From contig NC_133333.1 of NCBI RefSeq assembly GCF_042186555.1, positions 68,641,555 through 68,705,554 on the forward strand: a stretch of 64,000 nucleotides of DNA. The letters are read 5' to 3'. The translations under genes were made by a program, and so were the position numbers. Positions 33,022-48,100 of this stretch are shown piece by piece. The stretch's first letter is position 1, and the number at the start of each line of letters is the position of its first letter. A model generated the notes under the pieces. That model made no database searches, was not told the DNA's origin, and worked only from the letters and a program-made list of their open reading frames with translations. Origin of the DNA: Aquarana catesbeiana (taxonomy: Eukaryota > Chordata > Amphibia > Anura > Ranidae).

Positions 33022-36000
33022 GTAGCCTTAGATGCACATTGTGCAGAAGACGCACTACACTAACTTGTAAATACTACAGCTGCCTGTGACACTAATAGGA
33101 TCAGAAGAACACCACTCATTTTCTTCAGGTAGCTTTAGGTGCACACTGTGCAGAGGATGCACCACACTAACTTGTAAATACTGCAGCTGCCTGCGGTACT
33201 GTACTAATAGGATCAGAAGAACAGCACTCATTTTCTTCAGGTAGCTTTAGGTGCACACTGTGCAGAGGATGCACTACACTAACTTGTAAAAACTACAGCT
33301 GCCTGCGATACTAATAGGATCCGAAGAACACCACCAATTTTCTTCAGGTAGCTTTAGATGCAAACTGTGCAGAGGACGCACTACACTAACTTGTAAATAC
33401 TGCAGCTGCCTGAGAAACTGTACTAAAAGTGGTGTTCTACAGATCCTAATTTTTTTCAGGTGGCTTTAGGTGCACACTGTGCAGAGGATGAACTACACTT
33501 ACTTGTAAATACTGCAGCTGCCTGCGGTACTGTTCTAATAGGATCAGAAGAACACCACTAATTTTCTACAGGTAGCCTTAGGTGCACACTGTGCAGAAGA
33601 CGCACTACACTAACTTGTAAATACTACAGCTGCCTGCGATACTAATAGGATTAGAAGAACACCACCAATTTTCTTCAGGTAGCTTTAGTTGCACACTGTG
33701 CAGAAGATACACTCCACTAACTTGTAAATACTGCAGCTGCATGTGATACTGTACTAATAGGATAAAAATAACACCACTAATTTTCTCCAGGTAGCTTTAG
33801 GTGCACACTGTGCAGAGGATGCACCACACTAACTTGTAAATACTGCAGCTGCCTGCGGTACTGTACTAATAGGATCAGAAGAACACCACTAATTTTCTTC
33901 AGGTAGCTTTAGGTGCACACTGTGCAGAGGATGCACTACACTAACTTGTAAATACTACAGCTGCCTGCGATACTAATAGGATCCGAAGACCACCACCAAT
34001 TTTCTTCAGGTATCTTTAGATGCACACTGTGCAGAGGACGCACTACACTAACTTTTAAATACTGCAGCTGCCTGTGGTACTGTACTAAAAGTTATGTTCT
34101 ACAGATCCTAATTTTCACCAGGTAGCTTTAGGTGCACACTGTGCAGAAGATGAACTACACTAACTTATAAATACTGTAGCTGCCGTGGTACTATTCTAAT
34201 AGGATCAGAAGAACACCACTAATTTTCTACAGGTAGCCTTAGGTGCACACTGTGCAGAGGACTCACTACAAAAACTTGTAAATACTACAGCTGCCTGCGA
34301 TACTAATAGCATCAGAAAAACACCAACAATTTTCTTCAGGTTGCTTTAGGTTGCACACTGTGCAGAGGATGCACTACACTAACTTGTAAGTACTGCAGCT
34401 GCCTGCGGTACTGTACTAATAGGATCAGAAGAACACCACTAATTTTCTTTAGGTAGCCTTAGCTGCACACTGTGCAGAGGACGCACTACACTAACTTGTC
34501 AATACTACAGATGCCTGCGATACTAATAGGATCAGAAGAACACCACCAAATTTCTTCAGGTTGCTTTAGGTGCACACTGTGTATAGGATGCACTACACTA
34601 ACTTGTAAATTCTACAGCTGCCTGCAATACTAATAGGATCCGAAGAACACCACCAATTATCTTCAGGTAGCTTTAGGTGCACACTGTGCAGAGGACGCAC
34701 TACACTAGCTTGTAAATACTGCAGCTGCCTGCGGTACTGTACTAATAGGATCAGAAGAACACCACCAATTTTCCTCAGGTAGCTTTAGGTGCACACTGTG
34801 CAGAGGACGCACTACACTAACTTGTAAAAACTACAGCTGCCTGCGATACTAATAGGATCCGAAGAACACCACCAATTTTCTTCAGGTAGCTTTAGATGCA
34901 CACTCTGCAGAGGACGCACTACACTAACTTGTAAGTACTGCAGCTGCCTGCGTTACTGTACTAATAGGATCAGAAGAACACCGCTAATTTTCTTCAGGTA
35001 ACTTTAGGTGCACACTGTGCAGAGGGCGCACTACACTAACTTGCAAATACTGCAGATGCCTGCGGTACTGTACTAATAGGATCAGAAGAACACCACTAAT
35101 ATTCTTTAGGTAGCTGTAGGTGCACACTGTGTAAAGGACATACTACACTAACTTGTAAATACTACAGCTGCCTGCGATACTAATAGGATCCGAAGTACAT
35201 AACCAATTTTCTTCAGGTAGCTTTAGGTGCACACTGTGCAGAGGACGCACTACACTAACTTGTAAATACTACAGCTGCCTGTGACACTAATAGGATCAGA
35301 AGAACACCACCAATTTTCTTCAGGTAGCTTTAGGTGCACACTGTGCAGAGGATGCACCACACTAACTTGTAAATACTGCAGCTGCCTGCGGTACTGTACA
35401 AATAGGATCAGAAGAACACCAATAATTTTCTTCAGGTAGCCTTAGCTGCATACTGTGCAGAGGATGCACTACACTAACATGTAAATACTACAGATGCCTG
35501 CGATACTAATCAGATCAGAAGAACACCACTAATTTTCTTCAAGTAACTTTAAGTGCGCACTGCGCAGGGGATGTACTACACTAACTTTTAAATACTGCAG
35601 CTGCCTGCGGTACTGTACTAATAGGATAAAAAGAACACCACTAATTTTCTTCAGGTAGCTTTAGGTGCACACTGTGCAGAGGATGCACCACACTAACTTG
35701 TAAATACTGCAGCTGCCTGCGGTACTGTACTAATAGGATCAGAAGAACACCACTCATTTTCTTCTGGTAGCTTTAGGTGCACACTGTGCAGAGGATGCAC
35801 CACACTAACTTGTAAATACTGCAGCTGCCTGCGGTACTGTACTAATAGGAGCAGAAGAACAGCACTCATTTTCTTCAGGTAGCTTTAGGTGCACACTGTG
35901 CAGAGGACGCACTACACTAACTTGTAAATACTGCAGCTGCCTGTGGTACTGTACTAAAAGTGGTGTTCTACAGATCCTAATTTTCCTCAGGTAGCTTTAG

Positions 36001-37076
36001 ATGCACACTGTGCAGAGGACTCACTACACTAACTTGTAAATACTACAGCTGCCTGCGATACTAATAGGATCAGAAAAACACCACCAATTTTCTTCATGTA
36101 GCTTTAGGTGCACACTGTGCAGAGGACGCACTACACTAACTTGTAAGTACTGCAGCTGCCTGCATTACTGTACTAATAGGATAAGATGAACACCACTAAT
36201 TTTCTTCAGGTAGCCTTAGGTGCACACTGTGCAGAGGGCGCACTACACTAACTTGTAAATAATACAGATGCCTGTGATACTAATAGGATCAGAAGAACAC
36301 CACCAATTTTCTTCAGGTAGTTTAGGTGCACACTGTGCTGAGGATGCACTACATTAACTTGTAAATACTGCAGCTGCCTGTGGAACTGTACTAAGAGGAT
36401 CAGAAGAACACCACTAATTTTCTTCAGGTAGCTTTAGGTGCACACTGTTTAGAGGTACACACTACACTGACTTGTAAATACTGCAGCTGCCTGCGGTACT
36501 GTACTAATAGGATCAGAAGAACACCACCAATTTTCTTCATGTAGCTTTAGGTGCACACTGTGCAGAGAACATACTACTCTAACTTGTAAATACTGCAGCT
36601 GCCTGCGGAACTGTACTCATAGGATCAGAAGAACACCACTAATTTTCTTCAGGTAGCTTTAGGTGCACACTGTGCAGAGGACGCACTACACTAACTTGTA
36701 AATATTACAGCTGCCTGCGATACTAGTAGGATCCGAAGAACACCACCAATTTTCTTCAGGTTGCTTTAGATGCACACTGTGCAGAGGATGCACTACACTA
36801 ACTTGTAAATACTGCAGTTGCCTGCGGTACTGTACTAATAGTGGTGTTCTACATATCCTAATTTTCCTCAGGTAGCTTTAGGTGCACACTGTGCAGAGGA
36901 CACACTACACTAACTTGTAAATACTACAGCTGCCATTGGTACTGTACTAATAGGATCAGAAGAACACCACTAATTTTCTTCAGGTAGCTTTAGGTGCACA
37001 CTGTGCAGAGGACGCACTACACTAACTTGTAAGTACTGCAGCTGCCTGCGTTACTGTACTAATAGGATCAGAAGAA

Positions 37077-39068
37077 CACCACAAATTTTCTTCAGGTAGC
37101 TTTAGGTGCACACTGTGCAGAGTATGCACTACACTAACTTGTAAATACTGCAGGTGCCTGCGTTACTGTACTAATACGATCGGAAGAACACCACTAATTT
37201 TATTCAAGTAGCTTTAGGTGCACACTGTGCAGAGGATGCATTACACTAACTTGTAAATACTGCAGCTGCCTGCGATACTAATAGGATCAGAAGAACACCA
37301 CTAATATTCTTCAGGTAGCTGTAGGTGCACACTGTATAAACAATAAACTACACTAACTTGTAAATACTGCAGCTGCCTGCGGTATTGTACTAATAGGATC
37401 AGAAGAACACCACTAATTTTCTTCAGGTAGCTTTAGGTGCACACTGTGCAGAGGATGCACCACACATAACTTGTAAATACTGCAGCTGCCTGCGGTACTG
37501 TACTAATAGGATCAGAAGAACTCAACCAATTTTCTTCAGGTAGCTTTAGGTGCACACTGTGTAGAGGATGCACCACACATAACTTGTAAATACAGCAGCT
37601 GCCTGCGGTACTGTACTAATAGGATCAGAAGAACAGCACTCATTTTCTTCAGGTAGCTTTAGGTGCACACTGTGCAGAGGACGCACTACACTAACTTGTA
37701 AAAACGAAAGCTGCCTGCGATACTAATAGGATCCGAAGAACACCACAAATTTTCTTCAGGTAGCTTTAGGTGCACACTGTGCAGAGTATGCACTACACTA
37801 ACTTGTAAATACTGCAGGTGCCTGCGTTACTGTACTAATACGATCGGAAGAACACCACTAATTTTATTCAAGTAGCTTTAGGTGCACACTGTGCAGAGGA
37901 TGCATTACACTAACTTGTAAATACTGCAGCTGCCTGCGATACTAATAGGATCAGAAGAACACCACTAATATTCTTCAGGTAGCTGTAGGTGCACACTGTA
38001 TAAACAATAAACTACACTAACTTGTAAATACTGCAGCTGCCTGCGGTATTGTACTAATAGGATCAGAAGAACACCACTAATTTTCTTCAGGTAGCTTTAG
38101 GTGCACACTGTGCAGAGGATGCACCACACATAACTTGTAAATACTGCAGCTGCCTGCGGTACTGTACTAATAGGATCAGAAGAACACAACCAATTTTCTT
38201 CAGGTAGCTTTAGGTGCACACTGTGTAGAGGATGCACCACACATAACTTGTAAATACAGCAGCTGCCTGCGGTACTGTACTAATAGGATCAGAAGAACAG
38301 CACTCATTTTCTTCAGGTAGCTTTAGGTGCACACTGTGCAGAGGACGCACTACACTAACTTGTAAAAACGAAAGCTGCCTGCGATACTAATAGGATCCGA
38401 AGAACACCACAAATTTTCTTCAGGTAGCTTTAGGTGCACACTGTGCAGAGTATGCACTACACTAACTTGTAAATACTGCAGGTGCCTGCGTTACTGTACT
38501 AATACGATCGGAAGAACACCACTAATTTTATTCAAGTAGCTTTAGGTGCACACTGTGCAGAGGATGCATTACACTAACTTGTAAATACTGCAGCTGCCTG
38601 CGATACTAATAGGATCAGAAGAACACCACTAATATTCTTCAGGTAGCTGTAGGTGCACACTGTATAAACAATAAACTACACTAACTTGTAAATACTGCAG
38701 CTGCCTGCGGTATTGTACTAATAGGATCAGAAGAACACCACTAATTTTCTTCAGGTAGCTTTAGGTGCACACTGTGCAGAGGATGCACCACACATAACTT
38801 GTAAATACTGCAGCTGCCTGCGGTACTGTACTAATAGGATCAGAAGAACACAACCAATTTTCTTCAGGTAGCTTTAGGTGCACACTGTGTAGAGGATGCA
38901 CCACACATAACTTGTAAATACAGCAGCTGCCTGCGGTACTGTACTAATAGGATCAGAAGAACAGCACTCATTTTCTTCAGGTAGCTTTAGGTGCACACTG
39001 TGCAGAGGACGCACTACACTAACTTGTAAAAACGAAAGCTGCCTGCGATACTAATAGGATCCGAAGAA
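37077..39068. repeat. 664-bp higher-order repeat, three tandem copies (6 monomers each)
   Basis: CACCACAAATTTTCTTCAGG starts copies at 37077, 37741 and 38405, each exactly 664 bp. ACGATCGGAAG recurs at 37176, 37840 and 38504. Copies are nearly identical; one seen difference is GAACTCAACC in copy 1 against GAACACAACC in copy 2. The third copy runs into the start of macro-unit 2. Confidence 0.93.
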
Positions 39069-42000
39069 CACCACCAATTTTCTTCAGGTAGCTTTAGATA
39101 CACACTGTGCAGAGGACGCACTACACTAACTTGTAAATACTGCAGCTGCCTGAGGTACTTTACTAAAAGTGGTGTTCTACAGATTCTAATTTTCCTCAGG
39201 TAGCTTTAGGTGCACACTGTGCAGAGGATGAACTACACTAACTTTTAAATACTGCAGCTGCCTGCGGTACTGTTCTAATAGGATCAGAAGAACACCACCA
39301 ATTTTCTTCAGGTAGCTTTAGGTGCACACACTGCAGAGGTTGCATTACACTAACTTGTAAATCCTACAGATGCCTGCGATACTAATAGGATTAGAAGAAC
39401 ACCACCAATTTTCTTCAGGTAGCTTTAGGTGCGCACTGTGCAGAGGATGCACTCCACTAACTTGTAAATACTGCAGCTGCCTGTGGTACTGTACTAATAG
39501 GATAAAAAGAACACCACTAATTTTCTTCAGGTAGCTTTAGGTGCACACTGTGCTGAGGATGCACCACACTAACTTGTAAATACTGCAGCTGCCTGCGGTA
39601 CTGTACTAATAGGATCAGAAGAACACCACTAATATTCTTCAGGTAGCTGTAGGTGCACACTGTGTAAAGGACGCACTACACTAATTGTAAATACAACAGC
39701 TGCCTGCGATACTAATAGAATCCAAAGAACACAACCAATTTTCTTCAGGTAGATTTAGGTGCACATTGTGCAGAGGATGCACTACACTAACTTGCAAATA
39801 CTGCAGCTGCCGGGGGTACTGTACTAATAGGATCAGAACACCACTAATTTTCTTCAGGTAGCCTTAGGTGCACACTGTGCAGAGGATGCACTACACTAAC
39901 TTGTAAATACTGCAGCTGCCTGTGGTACTGTACTAAAAGTGGTGTTTTACAGATCCTAATTTTCCTTAGGTAGCTTTAGGTGCACACTGTGCAGAGGATG
40001 AACTACACTAACTTGTAAATACTGCAGCTGCCTGCGGTACTGTTCTAATAGGATCAGAAGAACAACACTAATTTTCTACAGGTAGCCTTAGGTGCACACT
40101 GTGCAGAGGATGCACTACACTAACTTGTAAATACTACAGCTGCCTGCAATACTAATAGGATCAGAAAAACACCACCAATTTTCTTCATATAGCTTTAGGT
40201 GCACACTGTGCAGAGGACGCACTACACTAACTTGTAAGTACTGCAGCTGCCTGCGTTACTGTACTAATAGGATCAGAAGAACACCACTAATTTTCTTCAG
40301 GTAGCTTTAGGTGCACACTGTGCAGAGGATGCACTACACTAACTTGCAAATACTGCAGATGTCTGCGGTACTGTACTAATAGGATCAGAAGAACAGCACT
40401 AATATTCTTCAGGTAGCTGTAGGTGCACACTGTGTAAAGGATGCACTTCAGTAACTTGTATATACTACAGCTGCCTGTGATACTAATAGGATCCGAAGAA
40501 CACAACCAATTTTCTTCAGGTAGCTTTAGGTACACAATGTGCAGAGGACGCACCATACTAACTTGTAAATACTGCAGCTGCATGGGGTACTGTACTAATA
40601 GGATCAGAACACCACTAATTTTCTTCAGATAGCTTTAGGTGCACACTGTGCAGAAAACGCACTACACTAACTTGTAAATACTACAGCTGCCTGCGATACT
40701 AATAGGATCAGAAGAACACCACCAATTTTCTTCAGGAAGGTTTAGGTGCACACTGTGCAGAGGATGCACCACACTAACTTGTAAATACTGCAGCTGCCTG
40801 CGGTACTATACTAATAGGATCAGAAGAACACCACTAATTTTCTTCAGGTAGCCTTAGCTGCACACTGTGCCGAGGACGCACTACACTAACTTGTAAATAC
40901 TACAGAAGCCTGCGATACTAATAGGATCAGAAGAACACCACCAATTTTCTTCTTGTAGCTTTAGGTGCACACTGTGCAGAGGATGCACTACACTAACTTG
41001 TAAATACTGCAGCTGCCTGCGGTACTGTACTAATAGGATAAAAAGAACACCACTAATTTTCTTCAGGTAGCTTTAGGTACACACTGTGCAGAGTATGCAC
41101 CACACTAACCTGTAAATACTGCAGCTACCTGCGGTACTGTACTAATAGGATCAGAAGAACACCACTAATTTTCTTCAGATAGCCTTAGCTGCACACTGTG
41201 CAGAGGACACACTACACTAACTTTTAAATACTACAGATGCCTGCGATACTAATAGGATCAGAAGAACACCACCAATTTTCTTCAGGTAGCTTTAGGTGCG
41301 CACTGTGCAGAGGATGCACTACACTAACTTTTAACTACTGCAGCTGCCTGCGGTACTGTACTAATAGTTTCAGAAGAACACCATTAATTTTCCTCAGGTA
41401 GCTTTAGGTGCACACTGTGCAGGGGACGCACTACACTAACTTGTAAATACTGCAGCTGCCTGCGATACTAATAGGATCAGAAGAACACCACCAATTGTCT
41501 TCAGGTAGCTTTAGGTGCACACTGTGCAGAGGACGGATTCCACTAACTTGTAAATACTGCAGCTGCCTGCGTTACTGTACTAATAGGATCCGAAGAACAC
41601 CTCCAATTTTCTTCAGGTAGCTTTAGGTGCACACTGTGCAGAGGATGCAATACACTAACTTGTAATTACTGCAGCTGCCTGTGGTACTGTACTAATAGGA
41701 TCAGAAGAACACCACTAATTTTATTCAAGTAGCTTTAGGTGCACACTGTGCAGAGTATGCACTACACTAACTTGTAAATACAGCAGCTGCCTGCGTTACT
41801 GTACTGATAGTTTCAGAAGAACACTACTAATTTTCCTCAGGTAGCTTTAGGTGCACACTGTGTAGAGGAACCAATACACTAACTTGTAAATACTGCAGCT
41901 GATTGCGGTACTGTACTAATTGGATCAGAAGAACACCACTAATTTTCTTCAGGTTGCTTTAGGTGCACACTGTGCAGGAGACGCACTACACTAACTTGTT

Positions 42001-45000
42001 AATACTGCAGCTGCCTGCGGTACTGTACTAATAGGATCAGATGAACACCACTCATTTTCTTCTGGTAGCTTTAGGTGCACACTGTGAAGAGGATGCACCA
42101 CACTAACTTGTAAATACTGCAGCTGCCTGCGGTACTGTACTAATAGGATCAGAAGAACACCACTAATTTTCTTCAGGTAGCTTTAGGTGCACACTGTGCA
42201 GAGGACGCACTACACTAACTTGTAAAAACTACAGATGCCTGCGATACTAATAGGATACGAAGAACACCACCAATTTACTTCAGGTAGCTTTGGATGCACA
42301 CCGTGCAGAGGACGCACTACACTAACTTGTAAATACTGCAGCTGCCATTGGTACTATACTAAAAGTGGTGTTCTACAGATCCTAATTTTCCTCAGGTAGC
42401 TTTAGGTGCACACTGTGCAGAGGACGCACTACACTAGCTTGTAAATACTACAGCTGCCTGCGATACTAATAGGATCCAAAGAACACAACCAATATTCTTC
42501 TGTTAGCTTTAGGTGCGCACTATGCAGAAGACGCATTACACTAACTTGTAAATACTGCAGCTGCCTGGGGTACTGTACTAATAGGATCAGAACACCACTA
42601 ATTTTCTTCAGGTAGCCTTAGGTGCACACTGTGCCGAAGACGAACTACACTAACTTGTAAATACTACAGCTGCCTGCGATACTTTTAGGATCAAAAGAAC
42701 ACCACTAATTTTCTTCAGGTAGCTTTAGGTGCACACTGTGCATAGGACGCACTACACTAACTTCTAAATACTGCAGCTGCCTGGAGTACTGTACTAATAT
42801 GATCAGAAGAACACCACTAATTTTCTTCAGGTAGCTTTAGGTGCACACCGTGTAGAGGACGCACTACACTAACTTGTAAATACTGCAGCTGCCTGCGTTA
42901 CTGTACTATTAGGAATAGAAGAACACCACTAATTTTCTTCTAGTAGCTTTAGGTGCACACTGTGCAGAGGACACACTACACTAACTTGTAAACACTGCAG
43001 CATCCTGCGTTACTGTACTAATAGGATGAGAATAACACCACTAATTTTCTTCAGATAGCTTTAGGTGCACACTGTGCAGAGTATACACTACACTAACTTG
43101 TAAATACTGCAGCTGCCTGCGTTACTGTACTATTAGGATCAGAAGAACACCACTAATTTTCCTCGGGTAGCTTTAGGTGAACACTGTGTAGAGGAAGCAC
43201 TACATTAACTTGTAAATACTGCAGCTGCCTGCGGTACTGTACCAATTGGATCAGAAGAACACCACTAATTTTCTTCAGGTAGCTTTAGGTGCACACTGTG
43301 CAGGGGACGCACTACACTAACTTGTAAATACTGCAGCTGCCTGCGTTACTGTACTAATAGGATCAGAAGAACACCACTAATTTTCTTCAGGTAGCTTTAG
43401 GTGCACACTGTGCAGAGGACGCACTACACTAACTTGTAAATACTGCTGTTGCCTGCAGTACTGTACTAATAGAATCAGAAGAACACCACTAATTTTCCTC
43501 AGGTAGCTTTAGGTGCACACTGTGCAGAGGATGCACTACACTAGCTTGTAAATACTGCAGGTGCCTGCGGTACTGTACTAATAGGATCAGATTAACACCA
43601 CTAATTTTCTTCAGGTAGCTTTAGGTGCACACTGTGTAGAGGACGCACTACACTAGCTTGTAAATACTGCAGCTGCCTGCTGTACTGTACTAATAAGATC
43701 AGAAGAACACCACTAATTTTCTTCAGGTAGCCTTAGGTGCACACTGTGCAGAGGACGCACTACACTAACTTGTAAATACTGCAGCTGCCTGCGTTACTGT
43801 ACTAATAGGAACAGAAGAACACCACTAATTTTCTTCTAGTAGCTTTAGGTGCACACTGTGCAGAGGACACACTACACTAACTTGTAAACACTGCAGCATC
43901 CTGCGTTACTGTACTAATAGGATGAGAATAACACCACTAATTTTCTTCAGATAGCTTTAGGTGCACACTGTGCAGAGTATACACTACACTAACTTTTAAA
44001 TACTGCAGCTGCCTGCATTACTGTACTATTAGGATCAGAAGAACACCACTAATTTTCCTCAGGTAGCTTTAAGTGAACACTGTGTAGAGGAAGCACTACA
44101 TTAACTTGTAAATACTGCAGCTGCCTGCGGTACTGTACCAATTGGATCAGAAGAACACCACTAATTTTCTTCAGGTAGCTTTAGGTGCCCACTGTGCAGA
44201 GGACACACTACACTAACTTGTAAATACTGCAGCTTCCTGCTGTACTGTACTAATAAGATCAGAAGAACACCACTAATTTTCTTCAGGTAGCTTTAGGTGC
44301 ACACTGTGCAGAGGACGCACTACACTAACTTGTAAATACTACAGCTGCCTGCGATACTAATAGGATCCGAAGAACACAACCAATATTCTTCTGTTAGCTT
44401 TAGGTGCACACTGTGCAGAGGACGCACTACACTAACTTGTAAATACTGCAGCTGCCTGGGGTACTGTACTAATAGGATCAGAACACCACTAATTTTCTAC
44501 AGGTAGCTTTAGGTGCACACTGTGCAGAAGACGCACTACACTAACTTGTAAATACTACAACTGCCAGCGATACTAATAGGATCAGAAGAACATCATCAAT
44601 TTTCTTCAGGTAGCTTTAGGTGCACACTGTGCAGAGGATGCTCTACACTAACTTGTAAATACTGCAGCAGCATGCGTTACTGTACCAATAGGATGAGAAT
44701 AACACCACTAATTTTCTTCAGATAGCTTTAGGTGCACAGTGTGCAGAGTATGCACTACACTAACTTGTAAATACTGCAGCTGCCTGCGGTACTGTACCAA
44801 TTGGATCAGAAGAACACCACTAATTTTCTTCAGGTAGCTTTAGGTGTACTTCAGGTAGCTTTAGGTGCACTACACTAACTTGTAAATAATGCAGCTGCCT
44901 GCGATACTAATAGGATCAGAAAAACACCACCAATTTTCTTCAGGTAGCTTTAGGTGCACACTGTGCAGAGGATGCACTCCACTAACTTGTAAATACTGCA

Positions 45001-45107
45001 GCTGCCTGCGTTACTGTACTAATAAGATCAGAAGAACACCACTAATTTTCTTCAGGTAGCTTTAGGTGCACACTGTGCAGAGGATGCACTACACTAACTT
45101 GTAAATA

Positions 45108-48100
45108 CTGAGGCTGCTTGCAGTACTGCACTACTAGGATCAGAAGAACACCACTAATTTTCCTCAGGTAGCTTTAGGTGCACACTGTGCAGAGGATGAA
45201 CTACACTAACTTGTAAATACTGCAGCTGCCTGCGGCACTGTACTAATAGGATTAGAAGAACACCACTAATATTCTTCAGGTAGCTGTAGGTGCACACTTT
45301 GTAAAGGACGCACTACACTAACTTGTAAATACTACAGCTGCCTGCGATACTAATAGGATCAGAAGAACATCATCAATATTCTTCAGGTAGCTTTAGGTGC
45401 ACACTGTGCAGAGGATGCTCTACACTAACTTGTAAATACTGCAGCAGCATGCGTTACTGTACCAAAAGGATGAGAATAACACCACTAATTTTCTTCAGAT
45501 AGCTTTAGGTGCACACTGTGCTGAGGATGAACTACACTAACTTGTAAATACTGCAGCTGCTGCGGTACTGTACAAATAGGATTAGAAGAACACCACTAAT
45601 ATTCTTCAGGTAGCTTTAGGTGCACACTGTGTAAAGGATGCACTACACTAACTTGTAAATACTACAGCTGCCTGCGATACTAATAGGATCCGAAGAACAC
45701 AACCAATATTCTTCTGTTAGCTTTAGGTTCACACTGTGCAGAAGACGCACTACACTAACTTGTAAATACTGCAGCTGCCTGGGGTACTATACTATTAGGA
45801 TCAGAACACCACTAATTTTCTTCAGGTAGCCTTAGGTGCACACTGTGCAGAAGACGCACTACACTAACTTGTAAATACTACAGCTGCCTGCGATACTAAT
45901 AGGATCAGAAGAACATCATCAATTTTCTTCAGGTAGCTGTAGGTGCACACTGTGCAGAGGATGCTTTACACTAACTTGTAAATACTGCAGCAGCATGCGT
46001 TACAGTACCAATAGGATGAGAATAACACCACTAATTTACTTCAGATAGCTTTAGGTGCACACTGTACAGAGTATGCACTACACTAACTTGTAAATACTGC
46101 AGCTGCCTGCGGTACTGTACCAATTGGATCAGAAGAACACCACTAATTTTCTTCAGGTAGCTTTAGGTGCACACTCTGCAGGGGACGCACTACACTAACT
46201 TGTAAATACTGCAGCTGCCTGCGATACTAATAGGATCAGAAGAACACCACCAATTTTCTTCAGGTAGCTTTAGGTGCACACTGTGCAGAGGATGCACTCC
46301 ACTAACTTGTAAATACTGCAGCTGCCTGCGTTACTGTACTAATAAGATCAGAAGAACACCACTAATTTTCTTCAGGTAGCTTTAGGTGCACACTGTGCAG
46401 AGGATGCACTACACTAACTTGTAAATACTGAGGCTGCTTGCAGTACTGCACTACTAGGATCAGAAGAACACCACTAATTTTCCTCAGGTAGCTTTAGGTG
46501 CACACTGTGCAGAGGATGAACTACACTAACTTGTAAATACTGCAGCTGCCTGCGGTACTGTACTAATAGGATTAGAAGAACACCACTAATATTCTTCAGG
46601 TAGCTGTAGGTGCACACTTTGTAAAGGATGCACTACACTAACTTGTAAATACTACAGCTGCCTGCGATACTAATAGGATCAGAAGAACATCATCAATATT
46701 CTTCAGGTAGCTTTAGGTGCACACTGTGCAGAGGATGCTCTACACTAACTTGTAAATACTGCAGCAGCATGCGTTACTGTACCAAAAGGATTAGAATAAC
46801 ACCACTAATTTTCTTCAGATAGCTTTAGGTGCACACTGTGCTGAGGATGAACTACACTAACTTGTAAATACTGCAGCTGCTGCGGTACTGTACAAATAGG
46901 ATTAGAAGAACACCACTAATATTCTTCAGGTAGCTGTAGGTGCACACTGTGTAAAGGATGCACTACACTAACTTGTAAATACTACAGCTGCCTGCGATAC
47001 TAATAGGATCCGAAGAACACAACCAATATTCTTCTGTTAGCTTTAGGTTCACACTGTGCAGAAGACGCACTACACTAACTTGTAAATACTGCAGCTGCCT
47101 GGGGTACTGTACTATTAGGATCAGAACACCACTAATTTTCTTCAGGTAGCCTTAGGTGCACACTGTGCAGAAGACGCACTACACTAACTTGTAAATACTA
47201 CAGCTGCCTGCGATACTAATAGGATCAGAAGAACATCATCAATTTTCTTCAGGTAGCTGTAGGTGCACACTGTGCAGAGGATGCTTTACACTAACTTGTA
47301 AATACTGCAGCAGCATGCGTTACAGTACCAATAGGATGAGAATAACACCACTAATTTACTTCAGATAGCATTAGGTGCACACTGTGCAGAGTATGCACTA
47401 CACTAACTTGTAAATACTGCAGCTGCCTGCGGTACTGTACCAATTGGATCAGAAGAACACCACTAATTTTCTTCAGGTAGCTTTAGGTGCACACTGTGCA
47501 GGGGACGCACTACACTAACTTGTAAATACTGCAGCTGCCTGCGATACTAATAGGATCAGAAGAACACCACCAATTTTCTTCAGGTAGCTTTAGGTGCACA
47601 CTGTGCAGAGGATGCACTCCACTAACTTGTAAATACTGCAGCTGCCTGCGTTACTGTACTAATAAGATCAGAAGAACACCACTAATTTTCTTCAGGTAGC
47701 TTTAGGTGCACACTGTGCAGAGGATGCACTACACTAACTTGTAAATACTGAGGCTGCTTGCAGTACTGTACTAGTAGGATCAGAAGAACACCACTAATTT
47801 TCCTCAGGTAGCTTTAGGTGCACACTGTGCAGAGGATGAACTACACTATCTTGTAAATACTGCAGCTGCCTGTGGTACTATACTAAAAGTGGTGTTCTAC
47901 AGATTCTAATTTTCCTTAGGTAGCTTTAGGTGCACACTGTGCAGAGGACGCACTACACTAACTTGTAAATACTGCAGCTGCCTGCGGTACTGTACTAATA
48001 GGATCAGAAGAACACTAATAATATTCTTCAGGTAGCTTTAGGTGCACACTGTGCAGAGGATGCACTACAATAACTTTTAAATACTACAGCTGCCTTCGAT

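Larger units (their letters stand above)
1..38971. repeat. Macro-repeat unit 1 of a locus-scale tandem duplication
   Basis: Bases 1 onward match bases 38972 onward at a constant offset of 38971 for at least 3.4 kb. For example, an inverted-block variant at 3392 recurs at 42363. The unit contains satellite, LTR element copy 1 and the LINE fragment. The match begins at the first base of the window, so the true left edge lies upstream. A 664-bp repeat ends this unit and probably also precedes the window; that is inference. Confidence 0.9.
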
